Origin: Pseudomonadota bacterium
GTDB taxonomy: Bacteria > Myxococcota > Myxococcia > Myxococcales > Myxococcaceae
DNA length: 7,005 bases
Direction: 5' to 3'
NCBI GenBank assembly: GCA_023424585.1
Contig: JAFADT010000939.1
Span: 1-7,005, forward strand
Under the pieces are notes generated by a model, which made no database searches, was not told the DNA's origin, and saw nothing but the letters and a program-made list of their open reading frames with translations. Position numbers and translations under genes: made by a program. Positions 1 through 5,610 of this stretch are shown here, in pieces; position 1 is the stretch's first letter; each line of letters begins with the position of its first letter.

Positions 1-273
1 GTCTACATCATCAAGGACAACGGGAAGCGCTGCTTCGCGCCGCCCTGCGACCACTACGACCTGTTCAGCGCGGACGCGCCGGACAAGAAGCTCCAGACCC
101 TCCATGAGGTCGACCTGAGCGCCATCACGGGCGGGGACACCGAGAAGGCCAGCGAGCTCATGAAGCGCGCCTTCAGCGGGGGCCTCAAGGTGGAGGGCTC
201 GCTGGACACGCGGCTCAAGGCCGGCCCCGCGGGCGACGCCATCGTCCTGCGCGCCACCCGCGTCGTGGACTGA
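1..273 (+). CDS. C-terminal fragment of hypothetical protein (possible DUF6748-like)
   Basis: Frame 1 is open from the window edge to a TGA at 271-273, giving 90 residues; the start lies upstream of the window. The fragment opens with VYIIKDNGKRCFAPPCDHYD, a segment with two cysteines five residues apart around a Phe-Ala-Pro-Pro, followed by a mixed Asp/Leu/Lys-rich stretch and a C-terminal strand-like IVLRATRVVD. The Cys-x-x-Pro-Pro-Cys-type segment near a Tyr resembles, from memory, the DUF6748 domain of predicted myxobacterial secreted proteins or lipoproteins; this is a weak recollection and not a demonstrated match. No catalytic motif is visible. The gene is convergent with the caspase operon, so it is not part of it. 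Any signal peptide or lipobox would be in the missing N-terminal part. Confidence 0.7.
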   Translation, partial: VYIIKDNGKRCFAPPCDHYDLFSADAPDKKLQTLHEVDLSAITGGDTEKASELMKRAFSGGLKVEGSLDTRLKAGPAGDAIVLRATRVVD

Positions 274-319
274 GTCCCCGCGCACCGGGGCCGCGTCCCG
301 CGCGGTCCCGGCGTGGGCC
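274..319. terminator. Possible bidirectional terminator (two small G/C hairpins)
   Basis: The 46-bp gap between two convergent genes holds two adjacent perfect 5-bp inverted repeats: CCCCG/CGGGG at 276-280 and 286-290, and CCGCG/CGCGG at 291-295 and 301-305, each with a 5-base loop. There is no T-tract on either strand. The position between convergent stop codons suits termination, but short G/C palindromes are common by chance in DNA this GC-rich. Confidence 0.3.
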
Positions 320-2584
320 TCAGAGCCGCACGCCCATCTGGAAGCCGGGCCAGCGCTGCATGCGCGTGTCCGTGCCGATGGCGTGCGAGCGCACCGGCAG
401 CGTGGTCAGCTTCGCGAACTCCGGCTCCCCCCACGTGAACGCCACGTTGTAGGTGGGACCGGCGAACACGGCCAGCCTCGGCATCACCTGGAAGCCCAGC
501 ATGGCGCGCGCCTGCGACAGCAGGGTGTTGGACGCGCTGGAGAACGGCTCCCGCGTGGACAGCACCTGGCTGCCCGCGACGTCCACGTCCACCCAGAAAC
601 GCGAGCCCAGCGGGATGTGCCCGCCCACGCCCAGGCCCAGGCTGAAGCGCTGGACGCGGTCGTCCGGGCCAAGGCCCGCGAGCAGCGTCGTGTAGAGGTG
701 CCTGCCGCCGAACTTCAGCGCCAGGTTGGCGAGCTGCACGTCGCTGCCGAACACCTCCAGGTGCAGCTGGCCCTCCTTCTCGTAGGAGACCAGCCCCAGC
801 GGCACGCCGTTCACCGCGTCGGAGACGTTCACCAGCCCCAGCTGCACGCCGGTCACCGTGTCCGCGACGTTGAGCAACCCCAGCTGCACGCCGGACACGT
901 CGCCGCCCACGTTGATCAACCCCAGCTGCACGCCGGTGAGGGACGGCGCGCGGTTGAGCAGCGCCGACCCCTGGATGCCTCGCGCCGCCGTCGTCACGGA
1001 GTTGACGCCCAGCGTGAACTGCACGCCCTTCATCGTGCCGTTCGCGTGGTTGACCCCCAGTGACAGCTGGAGCCCGGTGGCGTCCGCGGTGGTGACGTTG
1101 GCGCCCAGCGCCGCCTGCATGCCGCCCAGCGCGCCGCGCGCGACGTTCGCGCCCAGGGCCAGCTGCCCCACGCCGTCCACGTCCCCGTTGGCCACGTTGA
1201 GCCCCAGCGACGCCTGGGCGCCGGTCACCGCGCCGCCCGCCACGTTGGTGACGAGCGACAGCTGCGCGCCGCCCACGTCGCCGCCGGACGTGTTGAAGCC
1301 CAGCGCCATGGCCAGGCCGGACACCTCCGCGTCGTACACGTTGCCCGCCAGGCCCAGCGCCAGCCCGCCGCCCAGCGCCGCGCCGCCGTTGACGACGCCC
1401 AGCGCGAAGCGGTTCTCCACCTGCGCGCGGCCCGCCCGCAGCGTGTTGGTGCTCATCGCTGGCACGAGGCTCAGGTTCACCGGCAGCTGGACGCGGCCCT
1501 GCGGGGACGGGGGCACGCCGCCGCCTCCGCCGCGCATCACGGTGGCCTCGTGGCCCACGCCCAGGAAGTCCCCCGGGGCCAGCGGCGTGCGCGCGCCCTC
1601 CCTCAGGGTGAAGGTCGCCTCCGCCACGCCGCCGTCCCACTCGCGCCGGGCGCGGTAGGCGCCGGGGGCCAGGCCCAGCTCGGTGGCGCGGCCGGGCTGC
1701 TTCTGCACCTCCACCACCAGCGTGCCCACCGCGTCGCGCACGTACAGGCGGCCCTCCAGCGGCTCGGTGAGGACCAGGCCCGCGGTGGTGGCGCGCAGGT
1801 CGGTCATCACCAGGTCGCCGGTGCCGGCCAGCTCGATGTCGTAGTTGGGGTGCTGCGCGCCGCCCTGCGTGCGCTCGGTGCGCGCGAGCGTCTCGTGGAA
1901 GGCGAACTGGTAGGCCTCCGTGAGGGTGACGCGGCCGTCGTGGGTGACGTCCGCGGCGCCGCGCAGGCCGGACAGCAGGTGGTGGGTGAAGAACGAGCCA
2001 CCCAGCCGGTCCGACTCCTGCGACGCCTCGTCCGCGCTGGAGGAGGTGAGGATGGCGTGGCCCTTCACCTGGATGGCGGAGTCCACCAGGAACGCGGGCC
2101 GCGAGACGCCGCCCTTCTTGCGCGCGAACGCGCCGGACGCGCACGAGTCCAGCACCGCGATCCTCACGTCCGCGGGCAGCCCCTCCAGCGAGCGGCGCAG
2201 CTCGCCGTAGTCCAGGCGCTGCCCCTTGAGCAGCAGCCCCTCGTCGTCCGAGTGGCCGGAGTAGTACAGCAGCACCTCCACGCGGCGGGCCCCGGCCGTG
2301 CGGACGCCCTCCGCCATGCGGCGCACGCGCTCGAAGCCGGCGAGCACCCCCGCGCGGTCCACGTCCGTGAGGAGCACGCGGTCCTGGGGCAGCACGCCGC
2401 CCAGCTCCGACAGCACCGTGGAGAAGGCCCTGGCGTCGGTCTCCGCGTAGCGCAGCCGCACGCGCTCCGGGCCGCCGTCGTTGACGCCCACGAGCAGCGC
2501 CAGCCGGCGCACGGCGGCGGCCTCGGCGGCGTGGGCGGGGGGCGCCGCGGCCAGCGCGAACAGGAGGATGACGAGCGCTCTCAT
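320..2584 (-). CDS. Exported caspase-family (C14-like) peptidase with tandem surface repeats and barrel-like C terminus
   Basis: 754 aa. Residues 1-20 form a signal peptide (Arg2, hydrophobic core LVILLFALAAA, cleavage likely after AHA near 19), so the protein is exported. Residues 27-260 are a caspase/metacaspase-like p20-type domain: LALLVGVND strand, VEVLLYYSGH with His111, and VLDSCASG with Cys148 form the expected His-Cys dyad; HAILTSSSADEAS and FFTHHLLSGL are also typical. Residues 212-223 form an EF-hand-like loop (Asp212, Thr214, Asp216, Gly217, Glu223) common in bacterial caspase-like proteins. Residues about 265-345 look like a beta-rich linker domain, then a Gly/Pro-rich spacer (350-362). 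Residues 393-600 are tandem GxQLxLxxN repeats of 14-17 aa, resembling LA_2272-type surface repeats. Residues 601-754 alternate hydrophobic and polar residues like an outer-membrane barrel. The ATG overlaps the upstream stop (ATGA), with GGAG about 10 nt upstream. Third gene of the sigma operon. The caspase fold assignment is strong; substrate and localisation are inferred. Confidence 0.9.
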   Translation of the reverse strand: MRALVILLFALAAAPPAHAAEAAAVRRLALLVGVNDGGPERVRLRYAETDARAFSTVLSELGGVLPQDRVLLTDVDRAGVLAGFERVRRMAEGVRTAGARRVEVLLYYSGHSDDEGLLLKGQRLDYGELRRSLEGLPADVRIAVLDSCASGAFARKKGGVSRPAFLVDSAIQVKGHAILTSSSADEASQESDRLGGSFFTHHLLSGLRGAADVTHDGRVTLTEAYQFAFHETLARTERTQGGAQHPNYDIELAGTGDLVMTDLRATTAGLVLTEPLEGRLYVRDAVGTLVVEVQKQPGRATELGLAPGAYRARREWDGGVAEATFTLREGARTPLAPGDFLGVGHEATVMRGGGGGVPPSPQGRVQLPVNLSLVPAMSTNTLRAGRAQVENRFALGVVNGGAALGGGLALGLAGNVYDAEVSGLAMALGFNTSGGDVGGAQLSLVTNVAGGAVTGAQASLGLNVANGDVDGVGQLALGANVARGALGGMQAALGANVTTADATGLQLSLGVNHANGTMKGVQFTLGVNSVTTAARGIQGSALLNRAPSLTGVQLGLINVGGDVSGVQLGLLNVADTVTGVQLGLVNVSDAVNGVPLGLVSYEKEGQLHLEVFGSDVQLANLALKFGGRHLYTTLLAGLGPDDRVQRFSLGLGVGGHIPLGSRFWVDVDVAGSQVLSTREPFSSASNTLLSQARAMLGFQVMPRLAVFAGPTYNVAFTWGEPEFAKLTTLPVRSHAIGTDTRMQRWPGFQMGVRL
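785..1366 (-). repeat. Tandem coding repeats of about 48 bp and 42 bp (surface-repeat region of the caspase gene)
   Basis: Within the caspase gene, residues 407-600 parse into consecutive units beginning with Gly and carrying the pattern G-x-Q-L-x-L-x-x-N. Units starting at residues 407, 423, 439, 455, 488, 504 and 520 are 16 aa long, the one at 471 is 17 aa, the one at 536 is 15 aa, and the three at 551, 565 and 579 are 14 aa, followed by a partial unit at 593. At DNA level the last three full units (809-934) are 42-bp repeats that share nearly identical cores such as CCCCAGCTGCACGCC; the 48-bp units are more diverged. Family assignment (LA_2272-like surface repeat) is from memory of the motif; the periodicity itself is read directly. 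Confidence 0.85.
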
Positions 2585-3405
2585 GGGGAGGGCTTCTCCA
2601 GCAGGAAGGACGTCTGCCCCAGGCCCGCGGGCAGGGGCAGCGGCGCGGTGCGCGCCTCGGGGGAGGTGGCCAGGACGCGCGCGGCGGCCAGCACGCCCTC
2701 CAGCTCGAAGGGGTGATCCGAGGTGACGAGGAAGAAGCGCTCGAAGCCGGGGGCATCGTCCAGCTCGTAGGCGCGGGGCAGGACGTGCGTGCCGCCGCGC
2801 GCCAGGGGCGCGGAGGTGTCCCCCTGGGCGGGCAGGTGCGGGGTGACGGTGCCCCGGCCATCCACGGAGAGGATGACGCCGTGGGCGTGGCCGGCGGCGG
2901 TGTATGACAGCTGCACCACGTCACCGGCCTGGGCCGGGGCGCCGTCGGTGAGGCGCTCGGAGCGGGTGTCGGCCTGGCGGTGGACGTCGAGCCGAGGCTG
3001 CAACCCCTTGCTGCGCGTGGGCTCCAGGACGGCGGGGGCCCCCGTCGCCGCCCACGGGTCGCGCGCCTCCTGCTGCTCGGGCGCCCCCGGCCGGACGAGG
3101 ACGACGAAGGTGGCGGCGGCGAGCACCGGCACCAGCGCGGGCAGGAAGCGCCAGGAAGGGCGCGACGCGGGGGCCTCGGCGAGGGGGGTGACGCGGGCGA
3201 AGCGGGCCTTCACCTCGCGGGCGAAGCGGTCCGGGGGCAGGGCCTCCAGCGTGGCGCGCGAGTCGGCCTCCAGGGCGGCGAGGCGGGCGGGGCCGTCGGG
3301 TTCGCGGGCCAGGCGGTCGCGGGCGGCGGAGAGCTCGTCCGGGGGCAGCTCCCCCAGGGCGATGCGCTCCAGCAGCCAGTCCGGGGTGCGGTGGGGGGAC
3401 GTCAT
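2581..3405 (-). CDS. Putative membrane anti-sigma factor with periplasmic DUF4384-like domain
   Basis: 274 aa from the ATG at 3405, chosen because it overlaps the sigma-factor TGA (ATGA) and has GGAGG a few bases upstream; the open frame continues to 3690 but that extension is Arg/Pro-rich shadow sequence. Residues 8-70 form a cytoplasmic helical region (WLLERIALGELPPDEL, then regular Arg/Leu/Ala/Glu helices) typical of proteins that bind ECF sigma factors. Residues 85-105 (WRFLPALVPVLAAATFVVLV) are a single membrane segment. Residues 160-232 contain a beta-rich domain, DVVQLSYTAAGHAHGVILSVDGRGTVTPHLP to FERFFLVTSDHPFEL in outline, that matches the DUF4384 style. The protein has no cysteine, so the zinc-binding HxxxCxxC anti-sigma motif is absent. 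Similar myxobacterial proteins are, as I recall, sometimes called ActD-like. The anti-sigma role is inferred from position, topology and the N-terminal helices. Confidence 0.8.
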   Translation of the reverse strand: MTSPHRTPDWLLERIALGELPPDELSAARDRLAREPDGPARLAALEADSRATLEALPPDRFAREVKARFARVTPLAEAPASRPSWRFLPALVPVLAAATFVVLVRPGAPEQQEARDPWAATGAPAVLEPTRSKGLQPRLDVHRQADTRSERLTDGAPAQAGDVVQLSYTAAGHAHGVILSVDGRGTVTPHLPAQGDTSAPLARGGTHVLPRAYELDDAPGFERFFLVTSDHPFELEGVLAAARVLATSPEARTAPLPLPAGLGQTSFLLEKPSP

Positions 3406-3881
3406 GCGGCCTCCAGCTCCTGCAGGACAGCGGACAGGGCCCGGAGGCGCTTGCGCACTCCGGACACGGACAGGCCCACCTCGCGGGCGGTCTCCTCCAG
3501 CGTCATGCCGTCCACCAGGTGGAGCACGGCGATGTCGCGGCTGGACGCGGGGACGCGGCCGAAGAGGCGGTCCAGGAGGCCTCGGGCGGCGGTGCGCGCC
3601 TCGGTGTCGCCGGACGCGGCGATGCGCAGGACGAGCTCGTCGTCGCGGTCCTCGGGGCGCCGCTTCGCGCCGCGCAGGCGGTTGAGGCACACGCGGGTGG
3701 CGATCTGATGCAGCAGGCTGGAGGGCCCTGCGTCCTTCAGGGCGGCCTGGTAGCGCAGGAGCTGAACGAACACGTCATGCATGGCGTCCACGGCCTGTTC
3801 CTCGTCGCGCAGCAGGAAGCGACAGCGCCGGAGCACCTGGGGGCCGTAACGTCGGTAATAGGCCTCCACATCGACGGACAC
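3402..3881 (-). CDS. ECF-family RNA polymerase sigma factor
   Basis: 159 aa from a GTG at 3881. Region 2 spans about residues 7-75: YYRRYGPQVLRRCRFLLRD (2.1), the core-binding DAMHDVFVQLLR at 32-43 (2.2), and LLHQIATRVCLNRLR (2.3-2.4). An acidic linker follows, then region 4 at about 110-150: ASSRDIAVLHLVDGMTLEE and the helix-turn-helix AREVGLSVSGVRKRLRALS, which reads the -35 element. It has no region 1 or 3, and is near the lower end of normal ECF length. The GTG is preferred over an ATG at 3941 because it has GGGAGG eight bases upstream and starts exactly at the family's usual N terminus; the frame is open to 4133 but without family-like sequence. It is the first gene of the operon, translationally coupled to the membrane protein downstream, so autoregulation is likely. 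Target genes cannot be told from the window. Confidence 0.92.
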   Translation of the reverse strand: MSVDVEAYYRRYGPQVLRRCRFLLRDEEQAVDAMHDVFVQLLRYQAALKDAGPSSLLHQIATRVCLNRLRGAKRRPEDRDDELVLRIAASGDTEARTAARGLLDRLFGRVPASSRDIAVLHLVDGMTLEETAREVGLSVSGVRKRLRALSAVLQELEAA

Positions 3882-3889
3882 CGCACGCG

Positions 3890-3895
3890 CCTCCC
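3890..3895 (-). promoter_or_regulatory. Ribosome binding site deciding the sigma-factor start
   Basis: GGGAGG on the minus strand lies eight bases before the GTG at 3881. The competing in-frame ATG at 3941 has no purine-rich tract upstream. This supports the shorter 159-aa product. Confidence 0.7.
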
Positions 3896-3944
3896 GGTTG
3901 GAGCAGGGAACACCGGCGCCCCGGAAATCTGTCACCGGCATTTT

Positions 3945-3973
3945 GACGAGAGCGGCGTCACTACCCCGTTTCC
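3945..3973 (-). promoter_or_regulatory. Possible ECF-type promoter of the sigma operon
   Basis: Reading the minus strand, GGAAAC (plus-strand 3968-3973) is followed after 19 bases by CGTC with four A residues after it (CGTC at plus-strand 3945-3948). GGAAC-like -35 and CGTC -10 elements are the hallmarks of ECF promoters, and location 60-90 bp before the GTG start would suit autoregulation. The spacer is two to three bases longer than the usual 16-17, so this is only a candidate. Confidence 0.25.
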
Positions 3974-4146
3974 CCCACCCCGGCCACCCACGGCCAGGAA
4001 AGGAAGCCCCGCACGTCCGCCCGCCGCCCCTGGCCCGAGCGCGCGGAGCACACCCGCCCACCAGGCGGGCGACCCCCTCCGGCTTCCACGGGCCCGACCT
4101 TGGAGGCAGCTCGCCCCGCAAGCGGAAAAGCAACCGGGCGCTCCGC

Positions 4147-4162
4147 TGGACCGGCGATTGTT
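4147..4162 (+). promoter_or_regulatory. Weak sigma-54-like promoter candidate for the B12/kinase operon
   Basis: TGGACCGGCGATTGTT has a GG and, ten bases later, a G at the -12 position in a TTG context, matching the -24/-12 spacing of sigma-54 promoters, but the normally invariant -12 GC is GT. It lies about 80-95 bases upstream of the GTG at 4242. Myxobacteria use sigma-54 widely, yet one mismatch at the key position makes this speculative; a housekeeping promoter in the same AT-rich patch is an alternative. Confidence 0.2.
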
Positions 4163-4241
4163 CGTTTACGGATGCGGGAGGGCCGCCCAGGGTTTAACGG
4201 AAGCGCGGACGTCCCTACCCTGCCCCGTCCCCACCGCTCCC

Positions 4242-4901
4242 GTGCGCCAAACGACCCCTGCCATCGACTCGCTGCGGGCGCGGTATCTGGCCGCGCAGCT
4301 CTCCGGGAACCGCCAGGAGGCCCTGCGCCTGCTCGTGGACGAGGGGCTCCTGTGCGGCGTGTCCCTCCAGGCGCTCCACCTGGAGGTCATCCAGGCGGCC
4401 CAGTACGAGATCGGCCGGCTCTGGCAGGAGAACATCATCTCCGTGGCGCAGGAGCACCTGGCCACCGCCATCTCCCAGTACGTCCTGGCCCACCTGTACC
4501 GCCACCTGCCGCGAGATCCGCCCAACGGCAAGGTCGTGATGATGGCGTGCGTGGAGGGCGAGCTGCACGAGGTGGGCGCGCGCATGGCCAGCGACTTCCT
4601 GGAGATGGCCGGCTTCGACGTGCGCTTCCTCGGCGCCAACGTGCCCGCGGAGCACCTGGCCCGCCTGGTGCGCGAAGCCCCACCGGACCTGCTGGCCCTC
4701 TCCATCTCCATGCCCTTCCACATGCCCCAGGTCCGCGAGGCCGTGCGCAAGGTGCGCGCGGTGTCCCCGTCCCTGCCCATCGCCGTGGGCGGGCTCGCCT
4801 TCGACTGGGGCCCCGTCCTGGGAGACGCGCTGGCCGTGTCCTTCTTCGGCAAGAGCGTCCGCGAGCTGGTCACCTCCGCCTGCCGCACCCTGGGGGTCTG
4901 A
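4242..4901 (+). CDS. Free-standing cobalamin (B12)-binding sensor protein, CarH-like without DNA-binding domain
   Basis: 219 aa from a GTG at 4242, the only credible in-frame start close to the domain; no good Shine-Dalgarno precedes it, so the exact start is less sure. Residues 8-90 are the helical B12-binding-2 cap, with the W-x9-EH signature (Trp61, Glu71-His72) that in CarH-type photoreceptors packs over the upper face of adenosylcobalamin. Residues 96-219 are the Rossmann B12-binding domain: ExHxxG at Glu107/His109/Gly112 (His109 the lower axial ligand), then exactly 41 residues to SIS at 154-156, and 26 residues to Gly183-Gly184. All three base-off/His-on motifs are thus present with canonical spacing. 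There is no MerR or other DNA-binding region, so output must pass through a partner protein. It is the first gene of an operon ending in a hybrid histidine kinase. The residue after Trp61 is Gln, where Thermus CarH has the His that becomes the upper ligand after light exposure. Cobalamin binding is strongly supported; light sensing is inference. Confidence 0.9.
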   Translation: MRQTTPAIDSLRARYLAAQLSGNRQEALRLLVDEGLLCGVSLQALHLEVIQAAQYEIGRLWQENIISVAQEHLATAISQYVLAHLYRHLPRDPPNGKVVMMACVEGELHEVGARMASDFLEMAGFDVRFLGANVPAEHLARLVREAPPDLLALSISMPFHMPQVREAVRKVRAVSPSLPIAVGGLAFDWGPVLGDALAVSFFGKSVRELVTSACRTLGV

Positions 4902-4905
4902 CGCC

Positions 4906-5610
4906 ATGCCGAACGTGAGCCTCCAGGTGGAGGCGAGGACCGCCTCCATCGCCTCCGCCTCCGTTCAAGCCTTGTACGCGGACCCGTTCTGGGCCGCGCG
5001 CTACGGCGCCCAGCGCGCCCGCCGCTTCGGGGACGAGGACGCCGTCTTCCACGTGCGCTACCTCGTCCAGGCCCTGGACGCGTCCCGCCCCGCCATCCTG
5101 GAGGACTACGCGCGCTGGCTGCGCACCCTGCTCGTCACCCGCGGGATGTGCTCGCTGCACCTGGAGCAGCACTTCGAGGGGCTCCTCCGCGCCCTCGACG
5201 CGGAGGGCTTCGGTCCGGACTCCCTGCCGCACGCCTACGTCCAGGCCGCGCGCCAGGCCCTGCGCCACGTGGAAGGCCCCGCCCACGCCCTGGAGGCGGA
5301 CGCCGCCGGCCTCATCAGCGCGGTCGTCCGGCGGACGGAGGCCCCGCTGCCGCCCGGCAGCCGCCCCCGCCTGGAGCAAGAGGTGCGGCTCCAGCTGTCC
5401 TATCTCGCGGATGCGCTCGCCCTGGGGCGTGAAGACCTGTGGCATGCCCATCGCCAGTGGTACGCGGGCTTCTGGCCCCAGCGGGGCCTGTCCCCCCTGA
5501 CCTTTTCCCACCTCCTGGACGCGCTGAAGGCGGCCCTGGAGGGTGACCATCCCGAAGCACGGTCGCTGCTCGCGAGGGCCCCCGTTTCAGGGGAGGAGAC
5601 GCACTCATGA
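4906..5610 (+). CDS. Hypothetical helical protein with internal duplication, between B12 sensor and kinase
   Basis: 234 aa, ATG four bases after the preceding stop, GGGGG about nine bases upstream. I do not recognise a named family. The sequence is alpha-helical, soluble, with no signal peptide or membrane segment. It contains an ungapped internal duplication: residues 52-97 align with 166-211, sharing the frame Y-L-x-x-A-L, then Arg, Trp, Arg-Gly, Leu, Leu and A-L at identical spacing (12 of 46 positions identical). Each copy would form two to three helices, suggesting a pseudo-symmetric helical bundle. His residues in the first copy (LHLEQHF, 84-90) and second (LWHAHRQW, 178-185) could bind a ligand, but no family motif supports that. 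The ATGA overlap with the kinase gene and tight spacing to the B12 gene suggest it works with both, for instance as an adaptor or ligand-responsive partner. Codon use matches its neighbours. Confidence 0.8.
   Translation: MPNVSLQVEARTASIASASVQALYADPFWAARYGAQRARRFGDEDAVFHVRYLVQALDASRPAILEDYARWLRTLLVTRGMCSLHLEQHFEGLLRALDAEGFGPDSLPHAYVQAARQALRHVEGPAHALEADAAGLISAVVRRTEAPLPPGSRPRLEQEVRLQLSYLADALALGREDLWHAHRQWYAGFWPQRGLSPLTFSHLLDALKAALEGDHPEARSLLARAPVSGEETHS
5059..5538 (+). repeat. Internal protein-level duplication in the 234-aa helical protein
   Basis: Copy one is coded by 5059-5196 (residues 52-97) and copy two by 5401-5538 (residues 166-211), 114 residues apart. Both run from Tyr-Leu to Ala-Leu with no gaps; shared residues include YL, AL, R, W, RG, L, L and AL. 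Similarity is visible in protein but not as a DNA repeat, so the duplication is old. Confidence 0.55.
5590..5598 (+). promoter_or_regulatory. Strong ribosome binding site for the hybrid kinase
   Basis: GGGGAGGAG lies eight bases before the ATG at 5607, inside the end of the upstream gene. It fixes the kinase start at the ATGA overlap. Confidence 0.75.

Larger units (their letters stand above)
3882..4241. other. Divergent intergenic region between the two operons
   Basis: This 360-bp stretch separates the divergent sigma-factor and B12-protein genes. Open frames across it are Pro/Arg-rich and are out of frame with, or unsupported extensions of, the flanking genes. It contains a perfect 6-bp inverted repeat CCCGCC/GGCGGG with a 5-base loop (4053-4069), and a relatively AT-rich patch around 4110-4200 (including TTGTTCGTTTAC and GGTTTAACGG), the likely promoter zone for the right-hand operon. 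I see no tRNA, riboswitch or clear CDS. No cobalamin riboswitch signature was recognised by eye. Confidence 0.6.

Noticed and set aside
809..934. Regular 42-bp repeats as a CRISPR-like array
   Set aside because: Units are directly adjacent without unique spacers and stay in frame as 14-aa protein repeats.
1550..2716. 388-codon plus-strand frame opposite the caspase and anti-sigma genes
   Set aside because: His/Gln/Ala-rich antisense shadow; crosses a gene boundary and has no recognisable motif.
54..2924. 956-codon open frame on the minus strand across the caspase gene
   Set aside because: Arg/Pro/Ala/Gly-rich shadow with no domain logic; the overlapping frame has a signal peptide, catalytic dyad and repeats. 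Long spurious frames are expected at this GC content.
3406..3690. N-terminal extension of the anti-sigma frame up to 3690
   Set aside because: The extension is Arg/Pro-rich, overlaps the sigma gene, and the ATG at 3405 gives the usual ATGA overlap and ribosome binding site.
4053..4069. CCCGCC/GGCGGG inverted repeat as a rho-independent terminator
   Set aside because: No T-tract, and it lies in a divergent promoter region where no transcript should end; chance or an operator is equally likely.
3882..4133. Longer sigma-factor starts (ATG at 3941 or the frame start at 4133)
   Set aside because: No ribosome binding site at 3941 and no sigma-like sequence before the GTG at 3881, which has GGGAGG at good spacing.
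3519..4241. Upstream extension of the B12 protein frame back to 3519
   Set aside because: It runs antisense through the sigma gene, and its sequence has no domain; the cap domain begins just after the GTG at 4242.
4100..4918. 272-codon plus-strand frame starting at an ATG before the B12 gene
   Set aside because: It is a Pro/Arg/Gly-rich +1 shadow; the overlapping frame has exact cobalamin-binding motif spacing.
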